Assembly: GCF_004000215.1 (NCBI RefSeq)
Contig: NZ_RBVY01000002.1
Coordinates: 434,001-498,000, forward strand
DNA: 64,000 bases
Reading direction: 5' to 3'
Source of the DNA: Nitratireductor alexandrii
Lineage (GTDB): Bacteria; Pseudomonadota; Alphaproteobacteria; Rhizobiales; Rhizobiaceae
Shown here: positions 35,570-43,474 of the stretch, piece by piece
How positions within the stretch are numbered: the stretch's first letter is position 1
Layout: every line of letters begins with the position of its first letter
Translations under genes and position numbers: made by a program
Notes under the pieces: model-generated
The model's input: only the letters and a program-made list of their open reading frames with translations
What the model was told of the DNA's origin: nothing
The model's database searches: none

Positions 35570-35912
35570 ACTTCACAGGATCCCCGGCACCGCGCGCATG
35601 AGTGCGGCGGTCATGCACAACGGCACCGTCTATCTCAAGGGCGTCACGTCGCGGAACGGCCCGCCCGACATCGCCGGTCAGACGCGCGACGTTCTGGGTC
35701 AGATCGATCGGCTTCTGGCAGAGGCTGGCACGTCGAAAGAAAACGTCATCCAGGTGATGATCTGGCTGAGCGATATCGCGGATTTCGAGGCGATGAACGC
35801 CGTTTACGATGATTGGGTCGTCGAGGGGCGGCAACCGGTGCGTGCTTGCGTGCAGGCCAGTCTCGCCAGCCCCGCGCTGCGTGTCGAGATGCAGGTCCAG
35901 GCGGCCGTGTGA
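35562..35912 (+). CDS. RidA-family protein
   Basis: A 116-residue Rid/YjgF-family protein. RidA members hydrolyse reactive enamines and imines to 2-oxo acids and ammonia. The family's C-terminal pattern is visible as RQPVRACVQASLASPALRVEMQVQAAV, with the conserved Arg in PVRACV. It begins inside the end of the oxidase gene, so the two are coupled; a role in clearing imines from amino-acid or opine oxidation fits this operon. Confidence 0.9.
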   Translation: MAELHRIPGTARMSAAVMHNGTVYLKGVTSRNGPPDIAGQTRDVLGQIDRLLAEAGTSKENVIQVMIWLSDIADFEAMNAVYDDWVVEGRQPVRACVQASLASPALRVEMQVQAAV

Positions 35913-35921
35913 CGGGTAAAT

Positions 35922-35949
35922 GGAGCGCGCGGGCCCAGCCGTGCGCTCC
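35922..35949. terminator. Hairpin between convergent RidA and racemase genes
   Basis: GGAGCGCGCGG pairs with CCGTGCGCTCC over 11 positions (one G-T) around a six-base loop. It sits ten bases past the RidA stop and about 28 past the racemase stop on the other strand. T-tracts on both sides are weak. Confidence 0.45.
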
Positions 35950-35976
35950 GTGCCTCTTATCTTGCCGGACGGTGCT

Positions 35977-36699
35977 TCAGATAATGTCGATGCTGCCCGG
36001 TGCCCTGCTGCGTTTGGGCAGGCTTTCGTAGCACAATTTGGAATGCGACAGGCTCATGGTCACCAGGGCGATCGCCATGTTGATCGCACAGGCCATGGGT
36101 TCGACGATCGGCACGCCAACGCGTGTCTTCAGATCGTTGATGTAGCCGGACATGGCCGTGCAGCCGAACAGGATCACCTCGGCCCGGTGGTCCTCGATCG
36201 CTCGGCGTATCTCGAACTCGATCGTAGGCAGGCAATGTGCCTTGCTCTCGATCAGTTCGGCCGGTGGAACGTCGACGGCGTGCATAGACACGACCGTGTC
36301 GGCATAGCCATAGGCGCGAATATGCTCTTCTAGATGCTGGCGGCCGTTGCGCATCCCGATCACCGAAATGCGCTTGCCGAGCACGCTCGCCACCGCCAGC
36401 CCTGATTGCCCCGGCGCCATGACCGGGATCGAAACCGTCTCGCGGGCGGCTCGCAGAACGGGATCGACCATGCAGTCGAGCACGACGGCGTCGAAGCCGT
36501 CCTGCTCGGCGCGGCGGACTTCCTTGAGAACGTGCGGACCGGCCAGCACTTCTTCGGTCGCGAACTCCATCGAGTAGGGGCCCTGCTCGACCGCGCGAAC
36601 CTCGATCTCGACGCCCGTGCGTTCCCAAACTGTCCGCTGCTTGCGCATTCCCGCAATGACCTTTGGCGAACGAACCGGAACGATGTCACATATGCGCAT
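35977..36699 (-). CDS. Asp/Glu/hydantoin racemase-family protein
   Basis: A 240-residue member of the Asp/Glu racemase superfamily. The two catalytic cysteines are Cys76 (VLDCMVDP) and Cys180 (LFGCTAMSG), each in its expected domain; MAPGQSGLAVASVLGKRISVIG resembles hydantoin racemases (HyuE). Both catalytic residues being present argues for racemase rather than maleate isomerase activity. I start at MRICDIVPV (36699). It is divergent from the TctC gene, with operator site B in its promoter. Confidence 0.82.
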   Translation of the reverse strand: MRICDIVPVRSPKVIAGMRKQRTVWERTGVEIEVRAVEQGPYSMEFATEEVLAGPHVLKEVRRAEQDGFDAVVLDCMVDPVLRAARETVSIPVMAPGQSGLAVASVLGKRISVIGMRNGRQHLEEHIRAYGYADTVVSMHAVDVPPAELIESKAHCLPTIEFEIRRAIEDHRAEVILFGCTAMSGYINDLKTRVGVPIVEPMACAINMAIALVTMSLSHSKLCYESLPKRSRAPGSIDII

Positions 36700-36736
36700 G
36701 AATACTCCTCGCCGGCACTCGACCGGCATTCAGATT

Positions 36737-36761
36737 TTGTGATCACGTATTGAGATCATTA
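36737..36761. promoter_or_regulatory. Operator-like site B (racemase promoter)
   Basis: Second copy of the motif, with the clearest symmetry: TGATC, nine bases, GATCA. It lies 38 bases upstream of the racemase start codon. Confidence 0.6.
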
Positions 36762-36840
36762 ATGGGAAAAATTGCAACGTCAAGCCGGTGGCGCGCAAGG
36801 CGGCGCGGCCGATTCGAGCGCACGCGCTCAACTTTCGCTC

Positions 36841-36866
36841 TTGCAAATCGAAAAGTGTCATCACAA
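36841..36866. promoter_or_regulatory. Operator-like site C (TctC promoter)
   Basis: Third copy, on the minus strand (TTGTGATGACACTTT then TCGATTTGCAA). It lies about 55 bases upstream of the TctC start codon. Confidence 0.5.
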
Positions 36867-36920
36867 AATGCAATCATGAAATGCTATTCCTAGTAGATAG
36901 CCAAAATGGGAGAGGATCTG

Positions 36921-37892
36921 ATGAAACTGAAGAGATTTGCCGCGCTTGCCCTGTCGGTAGCCATGCTCGGGCTGGCCGGGGTCGGCACCGCCGCCGCGTT
37001 CCCGGACAAGCCCGTTACGCTTGTCGTGCCGTGGCCGGCCGGTGGCGGCAGCGACACTTTAATGCGCATGATCGCGGAAGGCGCGACCGGGTCGCTCGGT
37101 CAGCCCGTAGTGGTTGTGAACAAGCCGGGCGCCGGCGGTTCGCTCGGCCTGCGCGAGGTCGCCGAGAGCCCGCCCGACGGCTACACGATGAGCATGGTCG
37201 CTACCGGTTTCATTGCCGAGCAATACGGCAACCCCAATTCGCCGACGCTGGACCAGTACAAGGTCGTCGCCTTCATCGGCGTCGATCCTGCGATCATCGC
37301 GGCCGGCAAGGACACCGGCATTAAGACGCTCGAGCAACTGGTCGCCGAAGGCAAGGCGGAGCCGGGCAAGCTGCGCAATGCCAACGACCAAGCCGGCGGT
37401 ACGGCCTTCGTGGCGGCTTCGCTGATGGAAATCGCGCTCGGCATCGACCTGACCCTCGTGCCCTATCAGGGGTCGGCGCCGGTGGTGCAGGCCATCATGT
37501 CCGGCGAGACCCAGACCGCCACGCCCTCGGTCACCGATTTGATCGCCCAGCACAAGGCCGGCGAGGTGACGATCCTGGCCGTGGCCGGTGCCGAGCGGCA
37601 TTTTCTGGCCCCCGACATTCCCACGTTCACCGAAGCGGGTTTCCCGCTGGTGACCGGTACGGTCCGCGCCATCGTCGTCCCGGCCGAGACGCCGGACGAG
37701 GTCGTCGCGAAGCTGGAAGCCGCGATCATGGCGGCCCTCGGCGATGAGGACTTCAAGAAGCGGGCGACCGCGGCCGGCTTTTCGATCGCGCCGCTGGGAT
37801 CGGCCGACGCGACCGCCTTCCTGCAAAAGATGGACGAGGACATGTATCCGGTTCTGCTCGAGGCCGGCCTCGTAAAAGTCCGCCAGAAATGA
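36921..37892 (+). CDS. Tripartite tricarboxylate transporter substrate-binding protein (TctC)
   Basis: A 323-residue periplasmic binding protein of the Bug/TctC family. The signal peptide is residues 1-26 (ending TAAAFPDKP). Family hallmarks are VTLVVPWPAGGGSDTLMRMIA, VVVNKPGAGGSLGLREVA and PYQGSAPVVQAIMSGETQ. It captures a carboxylate for the TctBA permease downstream; the ligand is unknown. I start at MKLKRF (36921), preceded by GGAGAGG. The TctB ATG overlaps its stop. Confidence 0.92.
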   Translation: MKLKRFAALALSVAMLGLAGVGTAAAFPDKPVTLVVPWPAGGGSDTLMRMIAEGATGSLGQPVVVVNKPGAGGSLGLREVAESPPDGYTMSMVATGFIAEQYGNPNSPTLDQYKVVAFIGVDPAIIAAGKDTGIKTLEQLVAEGKAEPGKLRNANDQAGGTAFVAASLMEIALGIDLTLVPYQGSAPVVQAIMSGETQTATPSVTDLIAQHKAGEVTILAVAGAERHFLAPDIPTFTEAGFPLVTGTVRAIVVPAETPDEVVAKLEAAIMAALGDEDFKKRATAAGFSIAPLGSADATAFLQKMDEDMYPVLLEAGLVKVRQK

Positions 37893-38455
37893 GCCGGGCG
37901 GGCGCAACCGGAAAACCGGCGCGCCGGCACAAAGCGGGCCAGGCTGCGGGCGGCGACGAAGAACGTCGCCCGGCGCTTGCCGAGCTTCTTGCGGGGGGCG
38001 CCTTCGCCGGGATAGCGCTGGTGGGCATGACCAGCCTTGCCAACAACGAATATCTGGAACTCGGACGCACCGGCTCCGATCCGGGACCTGGTTTCGTGCC
38101 GTGGATTGCGCTCACCGTCCTGCTGATCGGGGGCGTCGGCCATATACTGATCGTGCTGCGCCGCGCTCTCGTGCATGGCGGCTTCCGTGCAGCCGACGGC
38201 GGGTTTTCGCCGGCTCGGCTTTGGATGCCGGGGCTGATGCTGCTCTCGCTCGTGGCCTACCAGGCCGCGCTGCGACCGTTCGGGTTTCTGTCGGCGAGCA
38301 TCGCCTTCGCGATCGTCTGGGTCGTGATCCTGCATTGGCGTTCGGGCGAGGGGCTTTGCGCCCGCCATGTCGTGCAATTGCCGGCCGAGGGCGTGGCGCT
38401 CGCTGTCGGCGTCTATCTGATTTTCCGCCACGGCATCCAGGTGCCGCTCCCATGA
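37889..38455 (+). CDS. Tripartite tricarboxylate transporter small permease (TctB)
   Basis: A 188-residue small membrane subunit with about four hydrophobic helices after a polar, basic N-terminal ~30 residues. The spacing between TctC and TctA and the pattern TGSDPGPGFVPWIALTVLLIGG fit TctB. Its start overlaps the TctC stop as ATGA and its stop lies seven bases before TctA. Confidence 0.88.
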   Translation: MSRAGATGKPARRHKAGQAAGGDEERRPALAELLAGGAFAGIALVGMTSLANNEYLELGRTGSDPGPGFVPWIALTVLLIGGVGHILIVLRRALVHGGFRAADGGFSPARLWMPGLMLLSLVAYQAALRPFGFLSASIAFAIVWVVILHWRSGEGLCARHVVQLPAEGVALAVGVYLIFRHGIQVPLP

Positions 38456-38462
38456 AAGCATC

Positions 38463-39947
38463 ATGCTGACAGAATTCTCGACATTGGCGCTGGAGGTTCT
38501 CACCAGCCCCTGGTTGCTCGGGCTCGGCGTCTGCGCGACGCTGCTCGGTATCATCCTCGGCGCGCTGCCCGGCATCAGTTCGACCATGACGCTGGCGGTG
38601 TTGCTGCCATTTTCCTTTTCCATGTCGCCGCATGTGGCGATGATCTTCCTGATCGGTGCGTTCTACGGCAGTGTTTATGGCGGTTCGATCTCGGCCATTT
38701 TGCTCAACATTCCCGGAACGCCGGGCTCGATGGTCACCCAGCTCGACGGCTATCCGATGGCGCGCCGCGGCGACGCGGGCCAGGCGCTCACCTATGCGCT
38801 GATGGCTTCCACGATCGGAGGTCTGTTCGGCATTGTCGGCCTGATGTTGTTCGCGCCGATCCTCGCCGAGGCGGCCTTTGCCTTTCAGAGCCCGGAATAT
38901 GCGGTCATCATGGTGTTCGGCCTGTCGATGCTGGCCTATGCGTCGCCGGGCTCGACCTATCTCGGCATTATGTCAGGCATTCTCGGCCTGGCGCTTGGCA
39001 TGGTCGGCCTTGACGTGGTGACCAATCTGTCGCGGTTCGATTTCGGCATTCATCGTCTGCAAGGCGGCATCAACATCATTCCGTTCGCGGTCGGCATTTT
39101 CGGTCTGGCCGAGGTGTTGCGGCTCCTGGAAAAGCCACTCGACAGCGATCGCAGCGCCAGCCGCATCGTCAGTCTCTGGCCATCCATCGGGCAGATTGCG
39201 GCCAGGTTCGGGACCGCGATCCGGTCCTCCGCCATCGGTCTTCTGGTGGGGATCATTCCCGCCGCCGGGTCGGCGGTGGCGGTCTCGATCTCCTACGCCC
39301 AGGAAAAGAAGCTGTTTGGTAAGCGCGAGACGTTCGGGGACGGCAATCCGCGCGGCATCGTGGCGGCCGAGGCGGGCAACAACGCCTGTGTCGGCGGCGC
39401 GCTCATTCCCCTGATCACGCTCGGCATTCCGGGCGATACCATGACCGCCGTTCTGATCGGAGCGCTGCTCGTCCATGGCCTGCGGCCGGGACCGGATCTG
39501 TTCGTCGAACATCCCGATTTCATCGCCTCAATCTATGTCGCCCTGGCGCTCACAGTGCTGGTGACTTTCCTGCTCGCCCTGCCGCTGATGCGGGTCTTCG
39601 CGCGGCTGTTGAGCGTTCCCCCGCGTATCCTGCATGTCGGGGTCCTGATCCTGTGCGTGACAGGATCCTACGCGGTCCAGAATGCGCTGTTCGACGTTTT
39701 GCTGATGATCTTCTTCGGCGGTGCCGGCTACCTGCTCGCCAAGGTCGGTGTCCCGACCGCGCCGATCATGTTCGGCCTCGTTTTGGGACCGGTTCTGGAG
39801 GAGAACCTGCGCCGGACCATGATCGTCTATGGGGACTGGAGTGTGTTTCTGACCCGTCCGATCTGCGCGGCGATGCTGGCTGTGACGGTTCTGATCATCG
39901 CCTTTCCCCTGATCACGGCTCTGCGGCAGCGCTTAACCCCAACATGA
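38463..39947 (+). CDS. Tripartite tricarboxylate transporter large permease (TctA)
   Basis: A 494-residue membrane protein with about 11-12 helices. The TctA signatures are ALPGISSTMTLAVLLPFSF, GAFYGSVYGGSISAILLNIPGTPGS, and PRGIVAAEAGNNACVGGALIPLITLGIPGD. It is the ion-coupled transport channel served by TctC. The next gene is separated by 95 bases that carry their own promoter and operator. Confidence 0.95.
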   Translation: MLTEFSTLALEVLTSPWLLGLGVCATLLGIILGALPGISSTMTLAVLLPFSFSMSPHVAMIFLIGAFYGSVYGGSISAILLNIPGTPGSMVTQLDGYPMARRGDAGQALTYALMASTIGGLFGIVGLMLFAPILAEAAFAFQSPEYAVIMVFGLSMLAYASPGSTYLGIMSGILGLALGMVGLDVVTNLSRFDFGIHRLQGGINIIPFAVGIFGLAEVLRLLEKPLDSDRSASRIVSLWPSIGQIAARFGTAIRSSAIGLLVGIIPAAGSAVAVSISYAQEKKLFGKRETFGDGNPRGIVAAEAGNNACVGGALIPLITLGIPGDTMTAVLIGALLVHGLRPGPDLFVEHPDFIASIYVALALTVLVTFLLALPLMRVFARLLSVPPRILHVGVLILCVTGSYAVQNALFDVLLMIFFGGAGYLLAKVGVPTAPIMFGLVLGPVLEENLRRTMIVYGDWSVFLTRPICAAMLAVTVLIIAFPLITALRQRLTPT

Positions 39948-39984
39948 AATACCTGACAAACAAGAGCTTTTTCGTCCGGATACG

Positions 39985-40013
39985 TTGACATTGTAAATGT
40001 GATCACATTATGA
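39985..40013 (+). promoter_or_regulatory. Sigma-70-type promoter of the enolase-superfamily gene
   Basis: TTGACA at 39985-39990, a 17-base spacer, and TTATGA at 40008-40013. This is the best -35/-10 match I found in the window. The operator-like site D covers the spacer end and -10 box, which suits repression. Confidence 0.65.
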
Positions 40014-40021
40014 GATTGCAA
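39997..40021. promoter_or_regulatory. Operator-like site D (over the enolase-superfamily promoter)
   Basis: Fourth copy of the motif. It contains the perfect 12-base palindrome ATGTGATCACAT, followed by TATGAGATTGCA. It overlaps the -10 region of the promoter at 39985-40013. Confidence 0.6.
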
Positions 40022-40042
40022 AATTTGGAATGGAGCTGAACG

Positions 40043-41203
40043 ATGGTGGAGATCGCGGCAATCGAGACGGTGCTTGTGCGTCTGCCGACCCGGCGTGTGC
40101 ACAAATGGACCGGACTCACCGAGCCGATTGGCCAGTATCTCTTGGTGCGCATGACCGGCACCGACGGCACCGTCGGCTGGGGTGAGGCGCCTGCGCTCAG
40201 GGATTGGGGCGGCGAGTTCGGCCGCTATTTCAGCGAGAGCACGGCGATTGTGGAGACGGTGATTTCGCGCTATCTGGCGCCGGCCGTCACCGGCTTGGCG
40301 ATCGCCAATCCCGCCGAATTGCACCGGCGCATGGATGCCCAGGTCAAGGGGTATCCCTATGCCAAGGCGGCGCTCGACTTTGCCTATTACGACCTGACCG
40401 GGCGGGTGCTCGGCGTTCCGGTGCATGCGCTGTTGGGCGGCCTGCTGCGGCCCGTCGTACCCGTAACCCATTCGATCGGTCTTTTGGGCCTCGATGAGGC
40501 GGTGGCAGAGGTCAAGAAGGTGGTCGCCGACGGCATCCGCACCATCAAGATCAAGGTCGGTGTCGATCCCGACCGCGACGTTGCGATCGTGGAGGCGATC
40601 CGTGCGGCCGTCGGCCCGGACATCGCGCTGTGCGTGGACGCCAACGAGGGCTATGTCACGCCAGGTCAGGCGATCCAGACCGTGCGCCGCATGGAGGCGA
40701 GCCGGTTGATCTATGTCGAGCAGCCGGTCATGGGGATCGAGCGCCTTGCAACCGTGGCCGCTGCCATCGACGCGCCGGTCATGGCCGACGAATCCGCCTG
40801 GAACGCGCATGACGCGCTGCAGATCGTCGAGCAGCGCGCCGCCCAGATCGTTTCGATCTACACCACCAAGCCCGGCGGGCTCTACCAGGCGATGAAGGTT
40901 TCAGCGGTCTGCGAGGCGGCGGGCATTGCTTGCAACGTCAACGGGTCGGTGGAAACCGGCGTCGGCAATCTCGCCAACATCCATCTCGCCGCCGCCGCGC
41001 CCGCCGCCACTTTGTCCAATGTTATCCCGGTTTCGATGCCGGCAGAACATCAGAACGGTCGTGTCGGCGGCATCTACTATGCTGACGACCTCATCGCCAC
41101 GCCGCTCGAATTCACCGATGGCGGCATTCGCGTGCCGACCGGCCCCGGCATGGGCGTCGAGATCGACGAGAACAAGATCGAAACCTATCGCGTCGCTTCC
41201 TGA
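40043..41203 (+). CDS. Mandelate racemase / muconate-lactonizing enzyme family protein
   Basis: A 386-residue enolase-superfamily enzyme of the muconate lactonizing/dipeptide epimerase type. Catalytic residues are visible: Lys169 and Lys171 (TIKIKV), metal ligands Asp199 (DANEGY), Glu226 (VEQPV) and Asp249 (ADES), and the second base Lys276 (TTKPGG). Members racemise, epimerise, cycloisomerise or dehydrate carboxylates; the exact reaction is not predictable. It is the first gene of a five-gene run ending in the opine-type dehydrogenase (four genes counted from here to 44557). Confidence 0.88.
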   Translation: MVEIAAIETVLVRLPTRRVHKWTGLTEPIGQYLLVRMTGTDGTVGWGEAPALRDWGGEFGRYFSESTAIVETVISRYLAPAVTGLAIANPAELHRRMDAQVKGYPYAKAALDFAYYDLTGRVLGVPVHALLGGLLRPVVPVTHSIGLLGLDEAVAEVKKVVADGIRTIKIKVGVDPDRDVAIVEAIRAAVGPDIALCVDANEGYVTPGQAIQTVRRMEASRLIYVEQPVMGIERLATVAAAIDAPVMADESAWNAHDALQIVEQRAAQIVSIYTTKPGGLYQAMKVSAVCEAAGIACNVNGSVETGVGNLANIHLAAAAPAATLSNVIPVSMPAEHQNGRVGGIYYADDLIATPLEFTDGGIRVPTGPGMGVEIDENKIETYRVAS

Positions 41204-41214
41204 GGTCAGTTCCC

Positions 41215-42351
41215 ATGCGCCAGGCAATTCTCGACAAGCTCCAGGGTCTGATGAAAGACCGCTCGCTTGATGCCGTCATCACCAGTTCCCCGGAGAATTT
41301 CGGTTACGTGGCCGGTTTCGTCGCCCCGTCCCAGCCGTTGATGCGTCATCGCCATGCCATGGCGATCGTGCCGGCCGGCGGCACGCCGGGACTGTTCTGC
41401 GTGGATATGGAAGAGACGACCGTCAGGCGCGAGGCGCCCGACACCTCGCTCAGCGTCTGGCGCGAGTTCAGTGACGACCCCATGCAGGTGCTGGCCTCCA
41501 CCCTTGAGGGTATGGGGCTCGCCAGGGCATGTCTCGGGCTCGAACTCGACTATCTGCCCGCCGGCGATTTCGCCCGTCTCGCCGGGTTTTTGCCGCACGC
41601 CCGCCTGGTCGGGGTGGAAAAGGATTTGTCGCGTCTGCGCCAGATCAAGACCCCGGAGGAGGTGACGCTGATCCGGCGTCTGTCGCGCATCGCCGACCAG
41701 GCGATCGCCGATAGTCTAGCCGCCGTGCGCGCCGGTGACACGGAACTCGACATCGCCGCCGTTCTGACCCGGCGCACCTACGAGCTCGGCGCTGAGAATT
41801 TCAAGCTGTTGATCGTGGCGACCGGCGAGCGCAGCCAGCTTCCGAATGTCGGCCCCACGGCCCGCAAGCTTCAGCGCGGCGACGTCTGCCGGGTCGAGAT
41901 ATTCTCTGTCATCGGCGGTTATCAGGCCGGCGTATGCCGGACCGCCTATGTGCAGGAAGCCCCGCCGATGGCCGAAGATATCTGGCGGCTGATGGTCGAG
42001 TGCAAATACGCGATCCTGGACCAAATCCGGCCAGGCGCGAGCTGCCTCGATGTGTATCGAGATTTTATCGCGCGCCTGGAAACCATGAACCTGCCTCCGA
42101 TCTCCTTCGTCGGCCATGGCATCGGTCTGCATCTTCATGAAGACCCTTACATCGGCGAGACGCCGATCCTGGGCGCTCCGGGCGGCGATGCCCGGATCGA
42201 ACAGGACATGGTGCTGGGCTTCGAGCCGCTGTGCTACCGCACGGGATACGGTTTCGGCGTTCAGAACAAGGACGTGCTGCATGTGACGGGTGATGGCGCG
42301 ACGCTTTTGTCCGACTACACAAACACCGACACGCTGATCCGTATCGGCTAA
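41215..42351 (+). CDS. M24 (pita-bread) protein, creatinase-like
   Basis: A 378-residue protein with a creatinase N-domain (about 1-135) and a pita-bread C-domain. It looks like Xaa-Pro peptidases, but three of five metal ligands are replaced: the two Asp by Glu228 and Gly239 (EIFSVIGGYQAG) and the last Glu by Lys352 (GVQNKD). His301 (GHGIG) and Glu337 (FEPL) remain. This fits the metal-free creatinase/ectoine-hydrolase branch, which cleaves non-peptide C-N bonds. It follows the enolase-superfamily gene by 11 bases. Confidence 0.82.
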   Translation: MRQAILDKLQGLMKDRSLDAVITSSPENFGYVAGFVAPSQPLMRHRHAMAIVPAGGTPGLFCVDMEETTVRREAPDTSLSVWREFSDDPMQVLASTLEGMGLARACLGLELDYLPAGDFARLAGFLPHARLVGVEKDLSRLRQIKTPEEVTLIRRLSRIADQAIADSLAAVRAGDTELDIAAVLTRRTYELGAENFKLLIVATGERSQLPNVGPTARKLQRGDVCRVEIFSVIGGYQAGVCRTAYVQEAPPMAEDIWRLMVECKYAILDQIRPGASCLDVYRDFIARLETMNLPPISFVGHGIGLHLHEDPYIGETPILGAPGGDARIEQDMVLGFEPLCYRTGYGFGVQNKDVLHVTGDGATLLSDYTNTDTLIRIG

Positions 42352-42367
42352 TCTGGAGGAAGCGACC

Positions 42368-43450
42368 ATGGAGCGGCACCAGCGCTGCGACATCCTGTTT
42401 TGTGGGACCGGCTATTTCACCGAAATCATGTTGGCCGACATTGCCGCGACGGCGGCGAGCGACCTGCGGGTGGCGATCGGCGGGCGCAATCCAGCCCGCA
42501 TGAAATGGCTGCTCGACGCCTGTCGTGCACGGGCGGCCATTTACGGCACGTCCGTCACTTTCGATAGCGTGCAACTTGACGCGACCGCGCGCGACACGTT
42601 GGTCGAGCCGCTGCGTAGGCTTGATCCCAAAGTGGTCGTCCAGTCGGCCTCCGCGCAATCGCCTTGGAGTGTCGACAACGGCGAAAGCGAATGGTCCGAC
42701 CTCGTCGCCCGCGCCGGTTTCGGCATGACGATTGCCTTTCACGCGCTGTTGGCGTGGCGCACCGCGGGCGCGCTCAGGCAGGCCGGCCTTAAAGCGCATT
42801 TCGTCAATACCTGCTATCCCGACGGCGTCAACCAAGTGCTCGCCGCGGCCGGGATGCCGATGGCCACGGGCGTGGGCAATATCGGCATCTTTTCGGCCAT
42901 GATCGGCGGGCGTCTGCCGCTTGCCGAGCGTCCCGCGCTTCGGGTCCTTGGCCATCATCGCCACGTTGTCGAGTGGCGTAAGCCGCCCGGCCAGCGCGAC
43001 GGCGCGCCGGTTCGCGCCTGGATCGGCGAGGCCGAGATCGAGGATGTTGACGCCATGACGCGCGACATCCAGCTTCCCTATCGCGATCTCAACCTGGTTT
43101 CGGCGGCGAGCTCCGTACCGGTGCTGCTCGCATTGGCGGGCGAGGGCGCGCGCCGCGCGCATGTGCCGGGTCCGATGGGGCTGCCGGGCGGCTACCCGGT
43201 CGCCGTCGACGTCGACGGCGTCCGACTCGATCTGCCCTCAGGCATCGGCCGCGACGAGGCGGTCGCCTGGAACCTGCAATTCGAGGACAAGGATGGCGTC
43301 AGCGTTCGCGACGGCCGCGTGGTTTATTCGCCAAAGGCCACGGAGATGATCCGGCCCTATAGCGCCGAGATCGCCGAGGGTTTTGCGGTTGATGATGTCG
43401 AGGCGGCGGCCGAGGCGCTTTCGCGCCTGCGCCAGCGGCTGGGCGGTTGA
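42368..43450 (+). CDS. Rossmann-fold dehydrogenase-like protein (saccharopine dehydrogenase-like)
   Basis: A 360-residue protein with an N-terminal NAD(P)-binding fold: CDILFCGTGYFTEIMLADI, then VAIGGRNPARMKWL, as in saccharopine dehydrogenase NADP-domain proteins. The middle (about 120-260) has HALLAWRTAGAL and NTCYPDGVNQVL. I do not recognise a characterised relative. Its place between a creatinase-like hydrolase and an opine-type dehydrogenase suggests action on an N-substituted amino acid or its imine. GGAGGAAGC precedes the ATG. Confidence 0.6.
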   Translation: MERHQRCDILFCGTGYFTEIMLADIAATAASDLRVAIGGRNPARMKWLLDACRARAAIYGTSVTFDSVQLDATARDTLVEPLRRLDPKVVVQSASAQSPWSVDNGESEWSDLVARAGFGMTIAFHALLAWRTAGALRQAGLKAHFVNTCYPDGVNQVLAAAGMPMATGVGNIGIFSAMIGGRLPLAERPALRVLGHHRHVVEWRKPPGQRDGAPVRAWIGEAEIEDVDAMTRDIQLPYRDLNLVSAASSVPVLLALAGEGARRAHVPGPMGLPGGYPVAVDVDGVRLDLPSGIGRDEAVAWNLQFEDKDGVSVRDGRVVYSPKATEMIRPYSAEIAEGFAVDDVEAAAEALSRLRQRLGG

Positions 43451-43474
43451 GACGCCGGCAAGCGGGAGAAAGCT

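Noticed and set aside
41215-42351. Ectoine degradation (DoeA-like hydrolase plus AspA-type deacetylase)
   Set aside because: The AspA-type gene lies 15 kb away in the Pgs-like operon and the other doe/eut genes are missing.
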